The notes under the pieces are model-generated. The model was not told where the DNA came from. It ran no database searches and saw only the letters and a list, made by a program, of their open reading frames with translations. Positions 26,224 to 34,530 of a stretch of DNA of 64,000 nucleotides are shown here, one piece after another. Within the stretch, counting starts at the first letter, position 1. Each line of letters starts with the position of its first letter. The DNA is from Fischerella sp. PCC 9605. Lineage in GTDB: Bacteria; Cyanobacteriota; Cyanobacteriia; Cyanobacteriales; Nostocaceae. Both the position numbers and the translations under genes were made by a program. The stretch lies in the NCBI RefSeq assembly GCF_000517105.1, contig NZ_KI912148.1, positions 2,668,448-2,732,447 of the forward strand, in the 5' to 3' direction.

Positions 26224-26572
26224 AAATATTTATTCCTCAACCACAAGCCAGTTAACTTTCAGTGAGTGATACTTAATCATCGGTTTATTTTTGCTCCAAG
26301 TCATCCATAAAACCACGTAACACGGTAGTTGTCAGACATGGTATAACCATAGGCATAGCAAGATGACATGTGTTGGCTTAGCGTATCTAAATGCCTACCC
26401 CATTCCTTGGAAGGGCTGGCATTTCTAAAAGAAACGCTACTCTGTGAGAAGTCGCCTTATGGGCGTCTACAGGAACATACAAACTATCCCTCATCTTTTC
26501 AATTTACTCAGATTTTGGAGTAAGCTGAAATATTTATTCTAATAATCAATTGTATTTATAGGTTAAATACAC
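26224..26572. repeat. Gene-free spacer with a decayed GC-rich repeat piece
   Basis: No gene is evident. At 26434-26471 the words CTACTCTGTGAGAAG and GGGCGTCTACA match the end of the GC-rich repeat found at 7445-7528 and 62294-62370, with substitutions and a deletion. Just before it, AAATGCC and GGCATTT form a small inverted repeat. The promoter of the nucleotidyltransferase gene must lie at the left part of this spacer. Confidence 0.55.
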
Positions 26573-27406
26573 TCAGTTCATCGACTGTTCCAAATTTTTG
26601 CTAATACTTTCTGTATTTGTGAGTAACCGAATTTTGATATCGTGGTAAAACTCGTCTTGAAATAGCTCTACCTTGGATTGAGCCGAGAGCAATAGTAGTG
26701 CCCAGAAAACGCTTACTAAGTGGCTATTTGGGGAATTGTGAGCTGATTCATCATGTTCCGTTTGCTTTGTTTGCGTCCACAACTGTACTAGTTGTTCCAA
26801 ATCCAAGCAATTTTGTTCCAAACAAAGTTCAGCTGCCCAACGGTACAAAACTTGCTCTAATTCTCCTGCTACTTCTGTGAGGTTTTCCTGGTGAGCTAAT
26901 TCTAATGCTGCTCGCATTGTTTGCAAGCTTGGCTGACGCCGGGAACGGGGCGGCTTGTTGACTTTTTCTACCAGTTTCAGCTGTTCTGCCATGACCTGCA
27001 ATTGATCGATTAGTTCTTGCAGAGTCACGCGACGCTTTGGTGGAGGCATTGCCGCCGGACGGCGACGCAAATGCCGCTCGAATTGCAATCTATGAGCCTG
27101 ATAAAGTACTCCGTCTTCAGTTTCTTCCGACAGCACCTCATCTACTAAAGCCTCTTGTTCATCCGCAGCAGATTGCAATTGCATCAGAGTGTTCGCCTTG
27201 AATAACACTAGCATTGATGCTGAGAGAATTGCCTGCCCGGACTGAGACAAGTCGGCTTCATAACCTTTTCTTGTTGCCTCCGGTGCCATTAATTCTATGT
27301 AACGGTCTATCACCTCTATCACTTGGACATCCCAAGGGTCTATTTTCCCCTCTTCAGCCTGATGTATAAGATTTTCAATTGTTGCCAGTAACTCAGATGC
27401 ATCCAT
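26573..27406 (-). CDS. scpA: Segregation and condensation protein A (kleisin)
   Basis: Kleisin subunit that links SMC heads (with ScpB) in chromosome condensation and segregation. The 277-residue protein starts MDASELLATIENLIHQAEEGKIDPWDVQVIEVIDRYIELM, close to the canonical N-terminal ScpA motif (LL.LI...IDPWDI.I..I...Y). It continues with FLVFKANTLMQL-like helices, an acidic linker, the arginine-rich RRRPAAMPPPKRRVTLQELI segment and a C-terminal winged-helix (LVSVFWALLLLSAQSKVELFQDEFYHDIKI). A TTG directly upstream is also in frame, but the ATG at 27404-27406 is preferred. scpB and smc are not nearby. Confidence 0.9.
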   Translation of the reverse strand: MDASELLATIENLIHQAEEGKIDPWDVQVIEVIDRYIELMAPEATRKGYEADLSQSGQAILSASMLVLFKANTLMQLQSAADEQEALVDEVLSEETEDGVLYQAHRLQFERHLRRRPAAMPPPKRRVTLQELIDQLQVMAEQLKLVEKVNKPPRSRRQPSLQTMRAALELAHQENLTEVAGELEQVLYRWAAELCLEQNCLDLEQLVQLWTQTKQTEHDESAHNSPNSHLVSVFWALLLLSAQSKVELFQDEFYHDIKIRLLTNTESISKNLEQSMN

Positions 27407-27504
27407 CAAAAAATTCTAGGGAATTGTGAATTGGGAATTGGAAATGGGGAATTGGGAATAGATGGTTTTCTTTTCCATTCCCCATTCTCCATTATCCATT
27501 CCCG

Positions 27505-27870
27505 TCACTCAGCAATTGCTTGTGCTTGTTTATTTGAATTTGAAGTATCACCTGCTGGTGGTAGGGCCAGTTTTAACGATTGAATTTCTACTTGATACTG
27601 TTCTATCCTGCTCTCTAGTTCCTGAATCCGGCCGTTGCTTTGGCGGACTTTTTGACTAGACAGTAGCAGTCGCTGCCAGTGCGTCCAGATACCAAATAAC
27701 CAAGCAAAAACCGCACCTAAGCCGATCGCTAACAGTAGTTCCACAGAAATCGGTGCTTGCACCTGCACCCCAGGAATGACATGAATTGTGCTTGGTTCGG
27801 TGTTCTGTATCGCAAATAAAGCAAAAGCTAAACAGAAGATAAAAATTATTACAAAGTTTACTTGTCTCAT
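27505..27870 (-). CDS. LapA-like (DUF1049) membrane protein
   Basis: A 121-residue inner-membrane protein with two transmembrane helices (VIIFIFCLAFALFAIQNTE and VELLLAIGLGAVFAWLFGIW), followed by a cytoplasmic coiled coil (RIQELESRIEQYQVEIQSLKLAL). This is the layout of the LapA/DUF1049 domain. In E. coli such a protein helps regulate lipopolysaccharide assembly; in cyanobacteria the role is unknown. The gene precedes scpA on the same strand with a 98-base STRR-containing gap. Confidence 0.83.
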   Translation of the reverse strand: MRQVNFVIIFIFCLAFALFAIQNTEPSTIHVIPGVQVQAPISVELLLAIGLGAVFAWLFGIWTHWQRLLLSSQKVRQSNGRIQELESRIEQYQVEIQSLKLALPPAGDTSNSNKQAQAIAE

Positions 27871-28344
27871 TGGAAACCAAATACTACGTAAGATGTTTTG
27901 GTTAATGCTTCCCTGAAACTCGCAGTCACTACTATTGTGAATTGTGATTCCTGATTGTGCAACTGTTAATTTGAAATATTTTCAGCAACACAATTGTTGA
28001 AAGTTGACAAGCAAATATTATGCGAACAAGTATAAACAATCAAGCTTATCATGAAATTTTGATACTCTTTTTATTTGTAAAAAAAATCAATCTTAAATGA
28101 GCCTTTATACTGAATTTTTGTGATGGATTTTTCTGAAAAAACAGCTCGAAAATTCTCTGAGTAAACCAAAAATTCAGCCATAGTTAGGGCTTATTTTAAC
28201 GTTTGCGATCGCTCACTCTGGCAACTGAAAATCCGGTAACTGGCAAATTGGCTTATCCAACTGGCGGGGATTTTCCTGGTTGAAGCATCAAAAAATCTCG
28301 GCATTGTTAGGTTTAAGCAACTTCCCCGACACATACATAAAGCT
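27871..28344. other. Spacer without recognisable gene
   Basis: About 470 bases, AT-rich, with one HIP1 site at 28205. I find no open frame with a credible start, no tRNA and no strong hairpin apart from the one at 28345-28364. It should contain the lapA promoter at its left end. Confidence 0.5.
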
Positions 28345-28364
28345 GTCCCACCCGCAGGTAGGAC
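28345..28364 (-). terminator. Hairpin after the small coiled-coil gene
   Basis: On the minus strand GTCCTACC-TGCG-GGTGGGAC forms an 8-pair stem (one G-U pair) with a tetraloop, five bases after the stop of the 45-residue gene. The following AGCTTTATG is only weakly T-rich. It probably ends the two-gene unit 28697-28369. Confidence 0.5.
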
Positions 28365-28368
28365 GGCG

Positions 28369-28506
28369 TTATAAATTTTCTTCTGTGTTTTTTTCTAACT
28401 CTGTTTCAAGCGCTTCTAATTCCTGGATTTTAGACTCTAGGCGCTGTATTTCGTTCTTTTTAGCTGTCAGTTGATCGCGATATTCATCGATCAGCTGGCG
28501 GATCAT
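28369..28506 (-). CDS. 45-residue coiled-coil protein, translationally coupled
   Basis: A short frame starting with the ATG at 28504-28506 that overlaps the stop of the upstream gene as ATGA. The peptide begins MIRQLIDEYRDQLTAKKNEI and continues as a regular heptad (QRLESKIQELEALETELEKN), so it should form a coiled coil. The overlap suggests translation coupled to the ribbon-helix-helix protein and perhaps complex formation with it. Function unknown. A hairpin follows the stop. Confidence 0.6.
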   Translation of the reverse strand: MIRQLIDEYRDQLTAKKNEIQRLESKIQELEALETELEKNTEENL

Positions 28507-28697
28507 TTTCCCAATAATTGTCTCTCTGGATCTGAAATGTGCAAGTTCTCCTGTCGAGCCATCATCTCTATCAGTTCTGACCTGCTTACTCCAGCTTGAG
28601 ATGCTTTTAGATCCAAGCGTGCGATCGCTGTCAGAGTCAGAGATATATTGACTCTCTCTTTTGGCTCCTCGTATCTACCGTGTTTCTTCTTCCCCAT
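28503..28697 (-). CDS. Small ribbon-helix-helix-like DNA-binding protein
   Basis: A 64-residue basic protein: a charged start MGKKKHGRYEEPKE, then RVNISLTLTAIARLDLKASQAGVSRSELIEMMARQ, the strand-helix-helix pattern of CopG/MetJ-like regulators with the G(V/I)SRSELIE turn. The upstream region is AT-rich with TTCTTACAC/CTTACACAA words repeated four times between 28717 and 28805, which could be operator sites. It shares an ATGA overlap with the coiled-coil gene downstream. Plausibly an auto-regulated pair, possibly toxin-antitoxin-like or plasmid-type copy control, but not assignable. Confidence 0.68.
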   Translation of the reverse strand: MGKKKHGRYEEPKERVNISLTLTAIARLDLKASQAGVSRSELIEMMARQENLHISDPERQLLGK

Positions 28698-28846
28698 TGA
28701 GTGTAGTTTGCATAATTCTTACACCAGATCCTATCACTTTTTTCTTACACAACATTATTGCATTTCTTACACAATTTTGCTATTAATTAGTGTAATTTTA
28801 CACAATATCTTCAGAAACAGTTTTCTCAAAAAAATTACCCAAAGCC

Positions 28847-29068
28847 ATGAACCTCGTCGTAGTCAATGCCCCATCCGTAATTAGTTGCAAAACCCAAACA
28901 CGCGGATGGATAAATCTCACCCATGTTCGGCAACTCGTGCATATATATCACCAGAAAACACTTATACTACTCGTGATTTGGAGCAACGGTGATAGGCAGG
29001 TTTTCAGAGGTGAAGATGCAGTTGCCATCATCCGGAGTTGGGAAAATGCCAACAAAATGAAGGGGTGA
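28847..29068 (+). CDS. Small hypothetical protein
   Basis: A 73-residue protein beginning MNLVVVNAPSVISCKTQT, then GWINLTHVRQLVHIYHQ, LLVIWSNGDRQVFRGEDAVAIIRSWENA. The middle looks like a small beta domain (strand, strand, turn SNGDRQVF, helix). Codon use is native and the frame is well formed. The ATG has no obvious Shine-Dalgarno. It is divergent from the ribbon-helix-helix gene, 150 bases apart, so both could share a control region. Function unknown. Confidence 0.6.
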   Translation: MNLVVVNAPSVISCKTQTRGWINLTHVRQLVHIYHQKTLILLVIWSNGDRQVFRGEDAVAIIRSWENANKMKG

Positions 29069-29277
29069 TTTTAAGGCGATCGCTCCAAACCCTGTTTAAG
29101 CGATCGCCCTTAATCACTACTTGGCATTCATAAGTATAAAAATCACTATTAATTTTTTAAGAGCAAAAACAATTTGAGAACTGGTCAGCGAAATAATGAA
29201 GAACTAGAGTGAATCTAAACACTTCTGGTAAACCTGCGTACAGAATAGTTTCCAGTAACAACAATATTGAAGCGATC

Positions 29278-31248
29278 ATGTCTCAGCCAACAATAGAATC
29301 AATCCTGCAAGAAAAACGCCTATTTTCCCCATCCGCTAATTTCTCTCAAAATGCCCATATCAAAAGTTTGGAACAGTACCAGCACCTTTACGAAAAAGCT
29401 AAAGCCAATCCCGAACAATTCTGGGCGGAATTAGCAGAACAAGAGTTGCATTGGTTCCAAAAATGGGACAAAGTATTAGACTGGCAACCCCCCTTTGTGA
29501 AGTGGTTCGTCAACGGCAAGATCAATATATCCTACAACTGTCTTGACAGACACCTCACCACCTGGCGTAAAAACAAAGCTGCGATTATTTGGGAAGGCGA
29601 ACCGGGAGATTCGCGCACTCTGACCTATGCACAGTTACATCGGGAAGTTTGTCAATTCGCTAATGTTCTGAAACAACTGGGAGTGAAAAAGGGCGATCGC
29701 GTTGGTATTTATATGCCGATGATTCCCGAAGCTGCTATTGCTATGCTTGCCTGTGCCAGAATTGGCGCACCCCACAGCGTTGTGTTTGGTGGTTTCAGTG
29801 CGGAAGCTTTACGGGATCGGCTGATTGATGCCCAAGCAAAATTAGTTATTACCGCTGATGGTGGTTGGCGCAAAGATGCGATCGTTCCTCTCAAAGAACA
29901 GGTAGATAAAGCTTTAGCCGATGACGCTGTTCCTACTTTGGAAAACGTGCTGGTAGTACAGCGTACTGGGCAAAAGATTCATATGGAACCCGGACGCGAT
30001 CACTGGTGGCACGATCTGCAAAAGGGTGTTTCCGCAGATTGTCCCGCCGAACCGATGGACAGCGAAGATATGCTGTTTATTCTCTACACTTCCGGCAGCA
30101 CCGGCAAACCAAAAGGTGTCGTCCATACAACGGCTGGCTATAACTTATATACCCACATGACCACCAAATGGATTTTTGACATCCAAGATACAGATGTATA
30201 TTTGTGTACTGCGGACGTAGGTTGGATTACTGGACATAGCTACATTGTTTACGGCCCCTTGTCCAACGGTGCAACCACGATTATGTATGAAGGAGCGCCC
30301 CGTGCTTCCAATCCTGGTTGTTTTTGGGATGTAATTGAAAAGTATGGTGTGACGATTTTTTATACCGCACCGACGGCAATTCGGGCTTTCATCAAAATGG
30401 GCGAACACCATCCCAAGGCACGAAATCTCTCTTCTCTGCGTTTGCTAGGAACCGTAGGCGAACCAATTAACCCCGAAGCTTGGATGTGGTATTACAGAGT
30501 AATTGGTGGTGAACGCTGTCCAATTGTCGATACATGGTGGCAAACGGAAACCGGCGGGATCATGATTACACCGCTACCAGGAGCAATTCCTACCAAACCA
30601 GGTTCTGCGACTCGCCCCTTCCCTGGAATTCTTGCAGATGTGGTGGACTTGGAAGGTAATGCCGTTGGTGATAACGAAGGTGGTTATTTAATAGTTCGCC
30701 ATCCCTGGCCAGGGATGATGCGAACAATATACAACGATCCGCAACGCTTCCGCCGCACCTACTGGGAACACATCCCCCCCAAAGATGGACAGTATGTCTA
30801 CTTTGCAGGCGATGGTGCTAGACGAGATGAAGATGGCTATTTCTGGGTAATGGGCCGCGTAGATGATGTCATTAATGTTGCCGGACATCGCCTGGGTACG
30901 ATGGAAATTGAATCAGCTTTAGTTTCTCACCCTGCCGTAGCTGAAGCAGCTGTGGTTGGTAAGCCAGATGAGGTGAAGGGGGAAGATATAGTTGCTTTTG
31001 TGACTTTAGAAGGCGGTAATAATCCTACTGAAGAACTGAGTAAGGAACTGAAGCAGCATGTGATGAGCGAAATTGGTGCGATCGCCCGTCCCGGTGAAAT
31101 TCGCTTTACTGATGCTTTACCCAAAACGCGATCGGGTAAGATTATGCGGCGGTTGTTGCGTAATCTTGCAGCCGGACAAGAAGTATCTGGTGATACTTCT
31201 ACATTAGAGGATAGAAGTGTACTCGATAAGCTGCGGGAAGGTGCTTAA
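29278..31248 (+). CDS. acs: Acetyl-coenzyme A synthetase
   Basis: AMP-forming acetate-CoA ligase activating acetate through acetyl-AMP in the cytoplasm. The 656-residue protein counted from the ATG at 29278 is of standard length; a GTG 23 codons upstream would add a non-conserved stretch. Visible: the Acs-type N-terminus, the P-loop-like A3 motif [45 protein letters not shown], the acetate-pocket Trp in [14 protein letters not shown], the hinge [22 protein letters not shown], and the acetylation-site lysine in [16 protein letters not shown] terminator follows. Confidence 0.97.
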   Translation: MSQPTIESILQEKRLFSPSANFSQNAHIKSLEQYQHLYEKAKANPEQFWAELAEQELHWFQKWDKVLDWQPPFVKWFVNGKINISYNCLDRHLTTWRKNKAAIIWEGEPGDSRTLTYAQLHREVCQFANVLKQLGVKKGDRVGIYMPMIPEAAIAMLACARIGAPHSVVFGGFSAEALRDRLIDAQAKLVITADGGWRKDAIVPLKEQVDKALADDAVPTLENVLVVQRTGQKIHMEPGRDHWWHDLQKGVSADCPAEPMDSEDMLFILYTSGSTGKPKGVVHTTAGYNLYTHMTTKWIFDIQDTDVYLCTADVGWITGHSYIVYGPLSNGATTIMYEGAPRASNPGCFWDVIEKYGVTIFYTAPTAIRAFIKMGEHHPKARNLSSLRLLGTVGEPINPEAWMWYYRVIGGERCPIVDTWWQTETGGIMITPLPGAIPTKPGSATRPFPGILADVVDLEGNAVGDNEGGYLIVRHPWPGMMRTIYNDPQRFRRTYWEHIPPKDGQYVYFAGDGARRDEDGYFWVMGRVDDVINVAGHRLGTMEIESALVSHPAVAEAAVVGKPDEVKGEDIVAFVTLEGGNNPTEELSKELKQHVMSEIGAIARPGEIRFTDALPKTRSGKIMRRLLRNLAAGQEVSGDTSTLEDRSVLDKLREGA

Positions 31249-31270
31249 TCCGACTGTAGTTTAGATTTAG

Positions 31271-31304
31271 CTAGGGTGCGTTAATAATGCGTGACGCGCC
31301 CTAG
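31271..31304 (+). terminator. Terminator after acs
   Basis: CTAGGGTGCGT and ACGCGCCCTAG pair over 11 positions with one mismatch and a 12-base loop, followed by ATTTTGTTTG. Position (22 bases past the stop) and T-rich tail support intrinsic termination. Confidence 0.7.
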
Positions 31305-31406
31305 ATTTTGTTTGTTAGGAACGTGAAGTATATTTTTATTTTTGAAAATTGTTAACATATTTTCTGAGTAGATATAAAACCTGAATCATAGAAAAATTAT
31401 TACGCG

Positions 31407-32069
31407 ATGAAACCAAAGAATACTCTCAAGCCAGCTTTTTTTAAAACTGTTAGTTGCTTGACGTTAGGTATCTTAACTATCACGAATACGTCTCAATTGG
31501 TTGTTGCAGAGATAGGAAGTTCTGCTGTGACTAGACAACACACGCTAGCGCAGTTCTCTGGTTCTGACAGTCAATCGCAAGAGCGATCGCAACTTGTGCA
31601 AACTGCAAATACCCTATTCAGCCAGGGTGATTTGACTGGTGCAGAAGAAAATTTACGTAAGCTAATCAAGAAGTACCCAAAGGATGCCTTTGGACACTAC
31701 CAGTTAGGGAATGTCCTGTTTCGTCAGGATAAAAAAGAAGATGCAATCAAAGCATATCAAGAAGCGATTCGCATAGATTCTAAATACGCACTTGCACACA
31801 ATGCCATTGGGATTGTTTTTGCAGATCAAGAGCGATGGGAAGAAGCCATTGTAGAGTATAATAAAGCACTAGCAATCAATCCTAACTATGGTGATGCACT
31901 CACAAATTTAGCTCAGGCGCTTTGGATACAAGGCAAGCGAAATGAAGCGATCGCATCCTTGGAAAAAGCTTTAAATATTTTTAAAGAGCAAAATAGACCT
32001 CAGAAAGTAGAACGCATTGAAAAGATTTTACGGGAAATGAAAACTGGTGATGACCCGACAGTTTCGTAA
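31407..32069 (+). CDS. Exported tetratricopeptide-repeat protein
   Basis: A 220-residue protein with a probable signal peptide (TVSCLTLGILTITNTSQLVVAE) and about four TPR units from residue 70 on: ANTLFSQGDLTGAEENLRKLIKKYP, FGHYQLGNVLFRQDKKEDAIKAYQEAI, ALAHNAIGIVFADQERWEEAIVEYNKAL, ALTNLAQALWIQGKRNEAIASLEKAL. Each shows the W/L-G-Y-A-F-A-P spacing. TPRs form protein-binding superhelices. The partner is unknown; periplasmic location is inferred. No operon partner is apparent. Confidence 0.85.
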   Translation: MKPKNTLKPAFFKTVSCLTLGILTITNTSQLVVAEIGSSAVTRQHTLAQFSGSDSQSQERSQLVQTANTLFSQGDLTGAEENLRKLIKKYPKDAFGHYQLGNVLFRQDKKEDAIKAYQEAIRIDSKYALAHNAIGIVFADQERWEEAIVEYNKALAINPNYGDALTNLAQALWIQGKRNEAIASLEKALNIFKEQNRPQKVERIEKILREMKTGDDPTVS

Positions 32070-32143
32070 GTGAAATTGCGCGATCGCCCGTTTCAATGAA
32101 ATTTGCTTTACCGATGTTTTAGTAAAAACCTGATTCATAACTA

Positions 32144-32971
32144 GTGGTCTGTCCCATTAATTTTGTTGGGTTGGATAAATCTTTGAAAGCTTAACTCTTG
32201 CATCTTCTGTACGAAAACGCCAATCTACACAAACTTGATTAATATTGCGATCGCCTTGCCAAGTTGAAACCTCTTTTTGTAAAGTTTCAATATTAGGAAT
32301 TCTTCGTTGAAGACATTGACGGAGGAGTACAGACAATTCAGATTCAACCACTATTTCTAAACTCACAAGCTGGTCTGCTAACATTCTTAAAGTCCAACGT
32401 GTACTCCCAGCAGGTGCATCACTACAAGTTGTTGCTATTAAGTATGCTTCCGCAAAATTAGTTAACTTTCTTGGCTTACCTGGACGCTTTTTCTCTTTTA
32501 ATGTTTCTTTTAAATTTTCACAAACGAACTGTTTACGAGTTCGCTCCACTGTGGCCACAGACACATGTAACGCTTGTACTATTGTCTCATCCTTCTTGCC
32601 ATCTGCTGCCATTAATTATGTATGTGCGCGACGAATTTCTCTGGCTTTTGCTGAACCCTTTGTGACTAGATCCAGTAATTCTTGCCTCTGCGAGATGCTG
32701 AGATTAATTTCATACTTCTTGTTCATACACCCTTTTTCCTTATGGGATCTCGGTGAAAATAAAATGTCGGTGCCCTATCAAATATATTTTGGCTCAACCC
32801 AAGGACTGGTGGGCGTTGCGCCCCCAGGCGCAACGCGAGGGCACGCTCCTTTTTGCGCCCGAGGATTGGCCTATGCACGCGATCGCCTGTCAGCTTGTGG
32901 GTACAGACGCACCCACATTGCTATTTAATCACGATCTAGTGCTACCCAACAAAATTAATGGGACAGACCAC
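32144..32971. mobile_element. Internally deleted IS630-family element with 28-base perfect inverted ends
   Basis: The left end from GTGGTCTGTCCCATTAA at 32144 is matched exactly by the inverted right end that finishes CAGACCAC at 32971. The identity extends over roughly 28 bases. TA dinucleotides at 32142-32143 and 32972-32973 are the target duplication expected of IS630/Tc1-type elements. Inside lie a broken transposase gene and, at about 32806-32900, a GC-rich stem-loop insert (GGGCGTTGCGCCCCCAGGC). At 828 bases it is shorter than a full IS630 and cannot move by itself. Confidence 0.85.
32157..32726 (-). pseudogene. IS630-type transposase, nonsense-mutated and lacking the catalytic core
   Basis: The N-terminus (MNKKYEINLSISQRQELL, GSAKAREIRRAHT) is followed by an in-frame TAA, then the frame goes on with MAADGKKDETIVQALHVS, ATVERTRKQFV, KRPGKPRKLT and TRWTLRMLADQLV: the helix-turn-helix part of IS630 transposases. 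After VVESELSVLLRQ it jumps to the usual C-terminus RRIPNIETLQKEV, INQVCVDWRF, ARVKLSKIYP. The DDE catalytic domain between these is deleted. The gene is therefore dead by both stop codon and deletion. Confidence 0.88.
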
Positions 32972-33087
32972 TAGCAAGATAATTATTAAAAATTGGAGCC
33001 AAGACCGAGGAAGTATTATTTTAACGTGAGTTCGACGGGACTAAAAAATGGCAGGAGGTAGAGTAGGCAAATCTTTTGGATAAAATG

Positions 33088-33285
33088 TCAATGGCAGGTT
33101 TTTTGGGCAAATAGGTATAAGCCGCGCTCACCAGCCATTAAATTCACCAAAAAGTTAAATGGACTACGATGACGATCTGGTTCGATTTGACAAATATTTT
33201 TGAGATGGTCATAGACCGACTCGCTTAAGCGCACGTTTACGTAGTTGATGGTAATTGTGGTATTTGCTGCCAAAGGTTTTCCCAT
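33088..33285 (-). CDS. Small hypothetical protein
   Basis: A 65-residue frame from the ATG at 33283-33285: [20 protein letters not shown], then [38 protein letters not shown]. The strand-helix-helix order hints at a ribbon-helix-helix-like or small regulatory protein, but no motif is decisive. No Shine-Dalgarno is visible. It may be a real small gene or a chance frame. Confidence 0.4.
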   Translation of the reverse strand: MGKPLAANTTITINYVNVRLSESVYDHLKNICQIEPDRHRSPFNFLVNLMAGERGLYLFAQKTCH

Positions 33286-33354
33286 GAGGAGCAAAAATCA
33301 TCTACATCGCAGAAAATTTGTGTGATGTCGAGGCGAGATACAATAGTAGACATA

Positions 33355-33402
33355 GCCGAAACCTTGATTTTTCTTAGATATTTTTAGTTTCGGCATTTTT
33401 TT
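33355..33402 (+). terminator. Terminator-like hairpin without an obvious gene
   Basis: GCCGAAAC and GTTTCGGC form a perfect 8 bp stem with a 24-base AT-rich loop, followed at once by ATTTTTTT on the plus strand. That is a classical intrinsic-terminator shape, yet no plus-strand gene ends here. It could end an unrecognised short RNA starting between 32972 and 33355, or act as a barrier to antisense transcription. Confidence 0.45.
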
Positions 33403-33583
33403 GTCACTTTTTACCTCTTCTCAATTAATCGTCGTGCTCGTCTGCGCCACTGTGCGCGATCGCTGCCGTGAATCCCAGTTGAGCAATTCTTACATAGCAA
33501 GCTTTTTGCCCCTTCCTATCCGTCGAACTCACGTTATTTTACGAGCCATTATTATTCTTAGTATAGAAGAACAGCATGGTTCA

Positions 33584-33607
33584 TAGTAAGTACTTAAGTA
33601 CTTACTA
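33584..33607. promoter_or_regulatory. Perfect 24-base palindrome
   Basis: A perfectly self-complementary site centred at 33595/33596, built around AGTACTTAAGTACT. It lies 34 bases past the stop of the DUF928 gene. The rest of 33295-33640 contains no gene. Possible roles are a protein-binding site or a cruciform/terminator. Confidence 0.45.
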
Positions 33608-33640
33608 CAAGCCAAGAAGATTTGTAGTCATTAGTAGTCA

Positions 33641-34453
33641 TTATTGGATAATCAAAGGCTGAGTTGCCAAGTCATCCAAGCCAACCGCTGCTAACAAATC
33701 TGTCCACTCTGTCTCAAGTGTGCGATTTTGCGGATTTTTCTGCCGCATTTCTGCCAGTGTGGTTAGCGCATCGTACCAAAAAGCATTGTTGGCATAAATA
33801 GCAACTTGCTGTAGGGGCTGCGCTGTTTGTAGCTGCTTAGCTACACTCTGGTTGAGGTCTTTTCGCAAAATGACTCCTTCAACATAAATGGGGGCTGATT
33901 GCTTTTGGGGATCGCAGTAGACGTTGAAAAACCAGCGATAGCGTTTGCCCACTTGTAGTGGTGGAACACTCTGTGGGATAGGAACACCGATCACACCTGC
34001 TTTTTCTGGTAGAGCGATCGCCGTATTGTAGACCGGATCTTTTGACTCATCATCCAGCAATACAAACTCAACCGGATAGCCAGCGCTCTTGGTATAGGGT
34101 AGATAAAACCATAACTTCGGGCGTTCTTCAGTTGTCAATCCCCAGACATTTGTCACCGAGGCTGGTTGCTCAGTTAAGGGTACTAGGGCAGTTAAAGGAG
34201 GTTTAACATCCGGACAGCTACCTCGTCTCGCTCCACCAAAGCGGCGACCTCCAGGAGCAGGGCCTGGCGGTACTTCAGGCAAATCAACACGAATGGGTTC
34301 CTTAGTTGATGGTTGAGTTGAAGTTACTTGTGAAGTTTTAGTAGGGGTTGATACAGAAGACTGTGCCGCAACCAAAGTGAAAGTAGCAAGTAAGCTAGTG
34401 CTACTGAGGGCAATTGCCAAAACCAGTTTAATTGGCCGTAAATTGATATTCAT
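33641..34453 (-). CDS. DUF928 family exported protein (copy 1)
   Basis: A 270-residue protein with a signal peptide (IKLVLAIALSSTSLLATFTLVAAQ), a Ser/Thr-rich linker, then PGPAPGGRRFGGARRGSCP and the DUF928 core: ALVPLTEQPASVTNVWGLTTEERPKLWFYLPY, VEFVLLDDE, GVIGVPIP, LQVGKRYRWFFNVYCDP, and the helical AIYANNAFWYDALTTLAEMR. The family is almost confined to cyanobacteria, with no known function. It is the last gene of a long minus-strand cluster, 77 bases after the CHAT-CHASE2 gene. A second, diverged copy lies at 50645. Confidence 0.88.
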   Translation of the reverse strand: MNINLRPIKLVLAIALSSTSLLATFTLVAAQSSVSTPTKTSQVTSTQPSTKEPIRVDLPEVPPGPAPGGRRFGGARRGSCPDVKPPLTALVPLTEQPASVTNVWGLTTEERPKLWFYLPYTKSAGYPVEFVLLDDESKDPVYNTAIALPEKAGVIGVPIPQSVPPLQVGKRYRWFFNVYCDPQKQSAPIYVEGVILRKDLNQSVAKQLQTAQPLQQVAIYANNAFWYDALTTLAEMRQKNPQNRTLETEWTDLLAAVGLDDLATQPLIIQ

Positions 34454-34530
34454 AAGCCATCCCTAATATCATTTGTAATTTCAATATTTTTTATTTCTCA
34501 TATCAATCTAGTAATTGTACTTATTGACTA

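Noticed and set aside
29709-30411. Minus-strand frames within acs
   Set aside because: Shadows of a highly conserved coding region.
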